Below the pieces are notes generated by a model. It worked only from the letters and a program-made list of their open reading frames with translations. It made no database searches and was not told the DNA's origin. The translations under genes and the position numbers were made by a program. A DNA stretch of 34,993 nt from Aureococcus anophagefferens (Eukaryota; Sar; Pelagophyceae; Pelagomonadales; Pelagomonadaceae): NCBI RefSeq assembly GCF_000186865.1, contig NW_008705577.1, forward strand, positions 496,850-531,842, written 5' to 3'. Of the stretch, positions 26,556 through 34,069 are shown piece by piece (position 1 is the stretch's first letter; every line of letters starts with the position of its first letter).

Positions 26556-29313
26556 ATGGCATCGCTGGCGACGGGCGCGCTGCTCGTCGCCGCCGCGTCC
26601 GCGGCGCCCGTGCGCCTGTCGCGCATCTTCGGGCTCTTCCCCAAGGAAGAAAGCATCCAAGATTTCTGGGGCCCCGTGCGCCTCGCCTTCGAGGCGACCT
26701 TCGACTACGAGGCCTCGTACCAGGCCGAGTCCGACGACGAGGTCGGCGAGGCGCTCGACGCGATCTTGGCGGCCGTCGGCGACGAGCCCGAGGCCGCGGT
26801 CGTCGTCGGGCCGCACCGCCACGGCGCGGCACACTACGCGAGCTTCCTCGAGGCCGGCGGGGCGGCCTTCTTCCTCGCCGAGGCCATCGACACGGCGGCC
26901 TACGGCATCACGAACGAGACCGCGCTGGCGTGGATGTTCAACCCGGACACGACGACGGCGGCGCAGGTCGTCGCGAAGGAGATCTGCCGGACGACGTCGG
27001 GCGCCGCCTTCCGGCACAAGGTGCTCAAGCTCTACGGCGCGCCCTACGCGGACAACCGCGTCGACGCGAACACGGACTACCTCGAGGAAGTCTGCGGCGC
27101 GACCGTCGAGGTCGTCGCCGCGGAGCGCGCGCTCTTCAGGGAGGACCTCGCCGAGGCGTACGCCTACGCGGCGCTCGTCAAGGACTCGTCGATCACGACG
27201 ATCCTCGCCGCGAACGACCGCATGATCAAGGGCGCGCTCAAGGCCATCGACCGCGCGCTGTCGCCCGCGAAGGCGGCGAACCTCATCATCGGCGGCTTCG
27301 ACTGGACGGAGGACTGGCTGTTGACCAAGCAGCTGCAGGTCGCGTCGGGCGACCAGTACATGTCGACCGCGGGCATGGGCGTCTGGCAGTCCGTCGTCAA
27401 CTTCATCGACACGGTCCAGGGCTTCAAGCTCAACACGACGGCGGACGTGCAGGCGTTCTTCCGCACGGACGACACGCGGTTCGACACGGAGGCGTCCTGC
27501 CAGTTCGCCGACGCCGAGGGCTTCGTCATCGACGACCTGCTCAGCGGCTACCAGCCGGGCGTCCGCGCGAAGCCCGAGGCGGACAAGGACGTCGCGCCGA
27601 CGGTCGTCGCCGTGGGCCTCCACGACGTCGCCGTCGAGGGCATCGACACGGCCGGCGGCGGCTTCACGGCGACGTCCTGGATGACGCTCGAGTGGGCCGA
27701 CCCGCGCCTCGCCTTCGACGCGAACATCTACGCGGGCTCGCTCCGCGTCGACGCGGAGACGATCTGGACGCCGGACGTCTACGTCGCGAACATCGTCACG
27801 TCCGCCGTTGCGCAGACCATCAAGCTCCTCCCGGCGACGATCTCGCCCGACGGCACGGTGCGCGTCGTCTTCCAGGCCGTCGGCGACTTCGTCTGCGACA
27901 TGAACATCAAGCCCTACCCCTACGACGCGCACGACTGCTCCTTCGACGTCGCCGTCTCCGCGCCCCTCACGGACGTCGTGCTCATGGGCAGCCTCGGCTT
28001 CACCATCGCCGACGGGCCCGAGGGCTTCGTGGACCCGGAGGCGTCGGGCATCGACCACTACTACGAGGACGCGACGATCAAGGGCTTCGCGTCGTCGCGC
28101 GTGTCCTTCGAGATCAAGTTCGAGCGCGACCCGTCCTACGTCGTCGGCACCTACGTGCTCGTCGGCTGGGCCTTCAACATGGTCGGCTTCCTCGTCTTCT
28201 GGATCCCCGTCGAGGGCAGCGGCATCGACCGGAGCGGCCTCGCCATCACGACGATCCTCGCGGCCCAGTTCATGATGTACGACGCCAAGGTCACGTCGGA
28301 GACGACGTGGCTCGACTACTACTTCGCGATCATGCTCTGCTTCCAGTTCTTCTCCTTCGTCCTCACGGTCCACTCCGCGCGCATGAACCGCTACACGATG
28401 TCGCACGGCGGCGACGACGAGTACGTCATCAAGGTGTTCGCGTACCAGGACCGGATCCAGCGCAAGAGTATGGCGCACCGCTTGGGCTTCTTCATCTTCA
28501 ACTTCGTCTACGGCGGCCTCGACGCCTTCTGGATCGACCGCTGGGCGCGGCGCCGTGTGGAAATCAACCGCCGGTTCGGGACGTCCCGACCGAACTTTGA
28601 AATTCTCTCGCTCGGTCACATCGAAGTCGATTCGGCTGCTTTTTGGACGCATCGATTGCTCTCGTCGAGTTCTCGAAGCACTTTTGAAGAGCGCGTGTCG
28701 AAACCGTCGAATACGCTCACATTGAAGTCGGGTCGAACCTTTGATTCGCGCGCAGGCGCGGCGGCTCCTGCTCCCGTGCTTCTACGCGGTCCAGATGGCC
28801 ATCTGCTTCTTCCCGCGCCAGGGGCCGGCGGACATCTCCGGCAGCGACCACACGGGCGTGCGCGCGCAACTCTTCCGCCTGAACCTGGCCTTCTTCGTCT
28901 TCTACGCGGTCGTGCTCGTCGCCGCGCTCTGCCTCGGCTTCGTCCACGACCGGCGCATGGACAACCTCCGCCAGCGGCACCGCGCCGAGGTCGAGACGGA
29001 GTTGATCCTCGAGAACATCAAGATGCACTTCGACGGGAACATCGTCGCGATGAACCTGTTCTCCGACGTCGGCAAGCTCCGGCGGAACTTCGAGCGGTGG
29101 AAGCGGACCGTGCTGGCCTCCAAGCGCGGCCCGGAAACCCCGTTGGCATTCCAGAAGAAGCGCATCGCCGACGAGAAGAGGGGGCTCGTCTCCGGCCCCG
29201 CCGGCGGGCCGAGCGACCGGTCGCCGGAATCCGAGGCGTCGGCGCGCTTCCGCGAAGGCAGCCCCCCCGACGCGACCTTCGAGGAGGTGCGCTTCGGCTT
29301 CTGCGGCAAGTAG
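26556..29313 (+). CDS. Periplasmic-binding-protein domain fused to a Cys-loop pentameric ligand-gated ion channel (2 exons)
   Basis: Exons 26556-28544 and 28756-29313 give 848 residues. A signal peptide (about 1-17) is followed by a type I periplasmic sugar-binding-like domain (about 20-300), with AANDRMIKGALKAIDRALSP and LIIGGFDWTEDW typical of the RbsB-like fold. A Cys-loop receptor ligand-binding domain follows (about 345-525): LEWADPRLAFDA, ETIWTPDVYVAN, and a canonical 13-residue Cys-loop, CDMNIKPYPYDAHDC (about 448-462). M1 (YVLVGWAFNMVGFLVFWIP), M2 (RSGLAITTILAAQFMMYDA) and M3 (YYFAIMLCFQFFSFVLTV) precede the intron; M4 (LNLAFFVFYAVVLVAALCL) is in exon 2. LLLPCFYAVQMAICFF may be an extra hydrophobic helix. 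A tail of about 120 residues follows. It probably gates ions in response to a small solute; ion selectivity cannot be read. Confidence 0.88.
28545..28755 (+). mobile_element. Introner B4: full-length introner forming the channel-gene intron
   Basis: A 211-nt intron flanked by an exact 8-bp repeat, GCGCGGCG (28545 and 28756). The GC donor is the start of the first copy; the acceptor is CGCGCAG. The join gives FWIDRW-ARRLLLPCFYA. A GT at 28557 is also in phase and would add four codons (ARRR), so the donor is not fully settled. The body matches 15369-15576 and includes the palindrome TCGGGACGTCCCGA at 28576-28589. The element is sense to the gene. Confidence 0.88.
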
Positions 29314-29345
29314 AGGCCCGCGTCCCCGCTAATACCCCCGTTCGC

Positions 29346-30640
29346 TTAGGCGGCGGCCCCCGGCGGGAGGTTCGCCGTCGCGGCGGCGATGCCGAGGAGG
29401 ACGACGGGCGCGACGGCCGCGTTCGACTTGAAGCGGGCCGCGAGGTTCTCCGGGTCGCCGAGGTCCGCGGTCTCGACCTGCCACGCGAGGTGCGACGCGA
29501 AGACGGCGAGCGACGCGTAGAAGGGCCACGCGGCCGCGACGTCGCCGAGCCCCGCGTTGCAGCCCGCCGCCGCGAGGCCGCCGACGGCCGCGGCGCCGCA
29601 CGCGCGGAGGAACGGCGGCGTGGAAGCGTCGCCGAGCGCGAGCGCGGACGACCCGAGCCCGAGCTTCGCGTCGTCGCGCTTGTCCTGGTGCGCGTAGAGC
29701 GTGTCGTAGAGCAGGGTCCAGGCCGCGCAGCCGCCGTAGAGGGGCAGGCAGACGGCGTAGTCGACGTGGCCCGTCGCCGCGCAGTAGCCGAGCAGCGCGC
29801 CCCAGTTGAACGTCAGCGCCAGCGCGACCTGCGGCATCATAGTGACGCGCTTCGCGAGCGGGTAGGCCAGCACGAGCGGCACGCTCGCCGCGCCGAGCTG
29901 GACGCTCGCCCAGTTCAGCTGGGACAGCACGCCCAGGCCCAGGCACAGCTGCGCGGCGAGGAACCTGGGCGGGAAAAGGGTGCGACATTCCCAACTTCAA
30001 AGGCGCCTCTCTCGGCCATTTTCCACTCGTTTCGGCTAATTTTTGGACGAGCGATCATCTCTGGGAGCGCTCTCGACGCGTGGATGCTTTTGCCGGAACG
30101 CGCGCGCGCGGAACACTCACGTTGAAGCGACGTTGCATCACCCTTTTCCTGCCCTGCGAGGAACGCCGCCGCCTCGGGCGCACCGAGCTCGCCGCTCGCG
30201 AGCGGCCGGCGCCGCGTCCGCGCGACGGCGCCGTCGACGTCGCGGTCCCAGATGTCGTTGATCGTGCACCCCGCGCCGCGCATGACGAAGGCGCCGACGC
30301 CGAAGAGCGCGAGGAGCGACGCGTCGGGGGCCGCGGCCGGCGGCGCCGCGAGCGCGATCGACCACGCGCCGGGCCAGTAGAGCAACAGGGTCCCCGCGGG
30401 CGCGTCGACGCGCGCGAGGGCGGCGAAGGCGGCGAGCTTGCTGCGCGGCGGTTCCGGTTCTTGCGGTTTCTCTGTGGTGAGCGTGCGGGCGTTTGGCGGT
30501 CGCGGCGCGGATGGTGCGCTGTGGTGGTGCAGAAAGTTGTGTGTTGCGGCGAGCGCCGTCGCGCGGTGCGGCGGTCGCGCGGCGAGGGAGATGGTCCTGC
30601 GCTGCGAGCGCTGCAGGGCGCGTCGAGCGACGAGCATCAT
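29346..30640 (-). CDS. COQ2: 4-hydroxybenzoate polyprenyltransferase, UbiA/COQ2 family (2 exons)
   Basis: Exons 30640-30165 and 29964-29346 give 364 residues. The N-terminus ([20 protein letters not shown]) is a clear mitochondrial targeting sequence. The first Asp-rich prenyl-diphosphate motif is [20 protein letters not shown]; the second is [20 protein letters not shown]. Many hydrophobic helices follow ([42 protein letters not shown]). It attaches the polyprenyl tail to 4-hydroxybenzoate in ubiquinone synthesis at the inner mitochondrial membrane; a plastid UbiA paralogue is a less likely alternative. The 3' end lies 32 bp from the convergent channel gene. A single introner interrupts it just after the first motif. 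Confidence 0.9.
29965..30164 (-). mobile_element. Introner A3: full-length introner forming the COQ2 intron, antisense
   Basis: A 200-nt GT-AG intron. The repeat GTTCCTCGC flanks it; the upstream copy supplies the GT donor and the acceptor is CCGCCCAG. Terminal inverted repeats of 16 bp lie at 29967-29982 and 30139-30154 with one mismatch (GGGC[G/A]GGAAAAGGGTG). The body (CATTCCCAACTTCAAAGGCG onward) is on the plus strand, antisense to the gene, yet splicing restores [13 protein letters not shown] in frame. Confidence 0.92.
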
Positions 30641-30754
30641 CGCGTGGCAAGAGATTGTGGCAAGAGGTGCAAGGTCCGAGGGTGTCGTCGTCAAGGTGAA
30701 CGTATCCGCTCTCCGCGCGGGGCAGCGCTGCTGGGGAGAAGAAACCTCCGAGCC
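30641..30754. promoter_or_regulatory. Divergent promoter between COQ2 and gene 16
   Basis: The shortest head-to-head gap (114 bp). It contains a GTGGCAAGAG-like direct repeat (about 30645-30667: GTGGCAAGAGATT, GTGGCAAGAGGTG). No known element is recognised. Confidence 0.45.
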
Positions 30755-32580
30755 ATGCTCGCGTCGGCGCCGTCGCCGCGGAAGACGGCGACGACGTCGA
30801 GCCCGTCGCCGCGGAAGACGGCGAGCGGCGGCGAGAGCCCCGAGGGGCGGGCGAGCCTCCAGCGGAGCTTCAAACCGGCGGCGAAGCCCGACGTGGAGCT
30901 CGGCGACGCCGCCACGGCGGCCGTCGACGCCATCGTCGGCGTCTTCGACAAGGACCTCGCCATCGACGAGCCGGCGCCGGCCAAGGGCGGCGCGGAGGCC
31001 GGCCCCGAGCCGCGGCGCGCGGCGCGCGACGCCGGCGCGGCGCTCGCGCGCGCGGCCGCGGACGAGATGCGCGACGGCCCGACGCCGGCGGAGCTCGCGG
31101 CCGCGGAGCTGCTCGTGCCGCCGAGCTTCGGCTTCCCGGAGGTGGAGATGGCCCAGGAGAGCTTCGTGCGCCGGTTCCGGGGCGGGACGCGGGCGCGACG
31201 CGCCCGACGTCGAAGGCGCCTCGCTCGGTCGTCGTCCGCGCGTTTCGGCCGACGTTCGGACGAGCGATCGTCCCTCGGCGCGCTCTCGACGCGTGGCCGC
31301 TTCTTCCGGCACGCGCGCGCGCGGCGCGCCCACGTCGAAGCGACGGTGCATCGCTGTTCGCAGGCCAGTTCGCGTTCCGCCGGGACCCGGGCGACGGCGC
31401 GGGCGCGTTCGCGCCGCCCCGGGGCATCCCGCCCAAGGAGCTCGACGCGCTGCGGAAGAAGCTCACGGAGCGGAGCGTCGTGCGCTTCGTCGGCCTCGTC
31501 TGCCACCTGCTCTACTGGTCCGTGCTGCGGCCCGAGTTCGAGGGCCTCGCGCCGCCGGGCGGCGGCGCCGCCGCGGGCCCGAGCGACAGGGAGCGCGAGG
31601 CGCTCTTCACGGAGGTGCTGAGCTGCCACGCCCAGATCCACGCGGAGATGCGGTCGTCGAGCAAGCACGTCGACACGGTGCTCGCGCCCGTGCTCCACCT
31701 CGCGCTCCGGTGCGCGATCGAGCGGCGCTCCGCGCGGACGTCGACCGCCGGTTCGGGACGCGCCGACCACACTTTGACATGCTCGAGCTCGGTCACATCG
31801 ACGTCGATTCGGCTGATGTTTGGACGAAGCGATGGCTCTCGTTGAAATTTTCGAAGCGCGGCCGAAAGAGGCTGCACCGAGCCGTTCGACGACGCGCGCG
31901 CGGAAGTCGGGTGGAAGACGCGAGTGCCGCCCAGGCGGCTCTTCGTCGGCGCGTACCGGTGGTTCGCGCTCGCCGGCGCCGACGGCGAGCTCATGCTGGC
32001 GACGTTCCACGACCATCTGGCCTCGCTCTTCGACCCCCAGAACTACCACTCGCAGTTCGTGTCCGCGACGCACGGCGACCGCTTCTCGCGCGCGGCCGTC
32101 GACCTCGCCACGGACCGCGCGGCGCGGTTGAGGGGCCGCACGGCGGCGACGTCGCCGACGCTGCGGGCGCTCTTCCCCGCGCCCGCGGCGCCGCGCGTCC
32201 GCGCGCTCCTCGCGCAGTCGGGCGGGCTCCGGGCGCCGTCGGGCGACCTCGCGCGCGGCGCGCGCGGCCGGCCGGGCTTCGACGCGGCGCGGTCCCTCGC
32301 GCGCGACTCCGTCCACACCCTGGACCTCGGCGGCGAGGGCGCCACGGTCGCGACGGCGCGGCTGCCGCCCGTCGACGAGCGGCCGGACGCGCTCCGCGTG
32401 TCCAAGGAGGGCCGGACGCAGCTCCTCCGCCGCCTCCAGCACCACATCGGCCACGACATCTCGCGGCCCGCGGGGCACCGCAACGCCCAGGAGCTCGCCG
32501 CCCTCAGCCGGAAGAAGTACCACGAGCTCGTCCGCAAGAACAACGCGACGTGCCGCGCGAAGCGCGCGTCCTGGTGCTAG
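30755..32580 (+). CDS. Unrecognised protein with a helical core; two introner introns
   Basis: Exons 30755-31169, 31364-31721 and 31935-32580 give 472 residues. The N-terminus has repeated SPRKTA ([18 protein letters not shown]), which resembles CDK phosphosites. Residues about 95-140 contain [19 protein letters not shown]. The core (about 160-290) is helical and hydrophobic: [77 protein letters not shown]. The C-terminal third is basic and ends [15 protein letters not shown] distant resemblance to PP1 regulatory subunit 36-type proteins crossed my mind, but I cannot support it from motifs. It is divergent from COQ2. Confidence 0.7.
31170..31363 (+). mobile_element. Introner A4: GC-shifted, older introner in gene 16
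   Basis: A 194-nt GC-AG intron. The flanking repeat is imperfect: GCCGGTTC at the donor, GCCAGTTC after the acceptor TTCGCAG. Splicing gives SFVRQFAFRRD. The two nearby GTs would shift the frame. The body aligns end to end with 29965-30164, but almost every difference is A/T in that copy and G/C here, and the terminal inverted repeats are largely lost. Confidence 0.85.
31722..31934 (+). mobile_element. Introner B5: diverged family-B introner in gene 16
   Basis: A 213-nt intron with GC donor (GCGGCGCT) and acceptor GCCCAG before GCGGCTCT; the flanking 8-mers match at 7 of 8. It joins RCAIE to RLFVGAYRW. The first two thirds match 28545-28755 (ACCGCCGGTTCGGGACG; TCGGTCACATCGACGTCGAT), while the last third has diverged and the palindrome is broken. 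An in-phase GT 18 nt downstream is a possible alternative donor. Confidence 0.83.
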
Positions 32581-33084
32581 GCGGCTCCGTGTGTGGCTTC
32601 CCCGCTCGGCGGGGAGGTTCCCCGTCGCGCGAGGGGGCCGACGTGGGGGGAGCCCGGGACGCCTCCGAGGAGGCGTGCGACCTCGCGAGGCGCAAGTGAG
32701 TCGACTCTCGAGAGCTCTCTCTCTCTCGCGCATTAGGCGACGCACCCCCTACGCACCTTGCGCGGGCACTCTCTCTCTAGCGCATTAGGCGACGACCCCG
32801 CCTACGCGCCTGCCTGGCACTTGGGGGCCCTCGACGGCGCCCGTGCTCGCTGCATCTTGACAAAAATTTAGTTTTGTGGCTTGCGAATTCGCCGCGCTTT
32901 GGGCGTTCGCGGGCCGTGACGTCCCTGACTTGCCCACCGTGATCCAGGACGGTCGAATACGCCAGCCCTAGCACACATCGCGCCGAATTCGCCGCCCCCT
33001 GATCGCCGAACGTGATCCGGGACGGTCGAATACGCCGGCACACCTCGCGCCGAATTCGCCGGCCTGATCCACACGTCGCGCGGA
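32581..33084. repeat. 504-bp intergenic region with two repeat families
   Basis: No gene is supported here. At about 32710-32795 two ~55-bp units contain a CT-run followed by (A/C)GCGCATTAGGCGACG and an ACCCC..CCTACGC segment; the inverted motif opens the window. At 32938-33000 and 33011-33068 a ~60-bp unit is duplicated (CGTGATCC, GGACGGTCGAATACGCC, TCGCGCCGAATTCGCC), with a further partial GAATTCGCC copy at about 32885 and a TGATCC copy at 33065. A short AT-rich patch (GACAAAAATTTAGTTTTGTGG, about 32859-32879) includes a small hairpin-like ACAAAA/TTTTGT. It probably includes the gene 16 3' UTR and the gene 17 promoter. Confidence 0.7.
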
Positions 33085-33966
33085 ATGGATTCGTCGCCCC
33101 GCCGCTCCGATCCGGACTGGGCCACGGCCCCGCTCCTTCCCGACGCGGAAGATCCGCCGCCGTCCCGCGCGCGGTACGCGCGCCTGCTCGACGGCGCCGG
33201 CGTCGACGACGCGGCGGCGGACGACGACGACGTCTCGCTCGAGTCGCTGCTCGGGAACAACGACCGCGAGGACTTTGTGAGGGAGTCGCAGATGCTCATG
33301 CGCCTGTGCTACTGGGTCGCGACGAACGTCGTCGTCTACGGCGCGCAGCGCGTCGCGTGCAACCTCGGCGCGCCCGGCGACGCGGTGGCGGGCTGGTCGA
33401 ACGCGAGGTTCTTCTGCGCGTCCCTCGACGAGGTCGTCGTCTACTCCATCGCGTCGTCGGTCTTCGTGCGCATCACGAGCGCGACGCGGTCGAAGATCGT
33501 CTTCGGGAGCCCGTGGCGATCCGCCGTCTTCGTCGCGCTGATCTTCCTGAGCGGCGTCGGCTTCTCGCTGCTCTCCGACCTCCGCGGCGAGCACTCGTCC
33601 CTCTCCACCGACTCGAGCAACTGGAGCCCGCTCTTCGCCGCCACGCTCGCGTGCTTCGGCGGCCTCCTCGCGCTCGGCCTCGGCTTCCACCTCCGCGCGG
33701 CCTGGCGCACGAAGCCCTACGGCGCGCTCGGCCTCAAGTACTACGCGGCGCCGCGCGTCGGCGTGCTCGTCTTCCTCGCGGCGTCCGCGCTCACGGTCCT
33801 CGCGAACAAGGGCACGGTGCACCTGCACCACTACTTCGTCGCCTGGGTCGCGTCCCTGTTCTGCTGCTTCGACCACCCGCTCAGCCTGCTCTGCCTCTGC
33901 GCCACGACCGGCATCTACCTCCAGGGCGTCGCGGCCTACGGGCCCGTGGACCTCTACGAGGATTGA
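33085..33966 (+). CDS. Polytopic membrane protein with a C-terminal HxHH motif, function unknown
   Basis: A 293-residue intronless protein. The first 70 residues are polar and acidic. Hydrophobic segments then lie at about 75-90 (MRLCYWVATNVVVYGAQ), 110-130 (SLDEVVVYSIASSVFV), 148-168 (AVFVALIFLSGVGFSLL), 185-205 (LFAATLACFGGLLALGLGF), 228-245 (GVLVFLAASALTVLA) and 255-285. The last part, HLHHYFVAWVASLFCCF then GIYLQGVAAYG, resembles the C-terminal membrane segment of fungal and protist LCCL-type and related uncharacterised proteins, where an HxHH cluster sits at the membrane. No enzyme motif allows a function to be assigned. Confidence 0.72.
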   Translation: MDSSPRRSDPDWATAPLLPDAEDPPPSRARYARLLDGAGVDDAAADDDDVSLESLLGNNDREDFVRESQMLMRLCYWVATNVVVYGAQRVACNLGAPGDAVAGWSNARFFCASLDEVVVYSIASSVFVRITSATRSKIVFGSPWRSAVFVALIFLSGVGFSLLSDLRGEHSSLSTDSSNWSPLFAATLACFGGLLALGLGFHLRAAWRTKPYGALGLKYYAAPRVGVLVFLAASALTVLANKGTVHLHHYFVAWVASLFCCFDHPLSLLCLCATTGIYLQGVAAYGPVDLYED

Positions 33967-34069
33967 CGCGGGCGGCTTTCCCCCGACCGCGGACGAGACT
34001 GGTGCACCCCTAATACTTAGGGGTGGCGTTCCTACTCACGCGCGACTTTGGCGCGTCGTCGGGCGCCGC

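Noticed and set aside
14563..31934. A transposase gene driving the introners
   Set aside because: No coding frame in the window shows transposase or integrase motifs, and every copy is about 200 bp or shorter, so all are non-autonomous.
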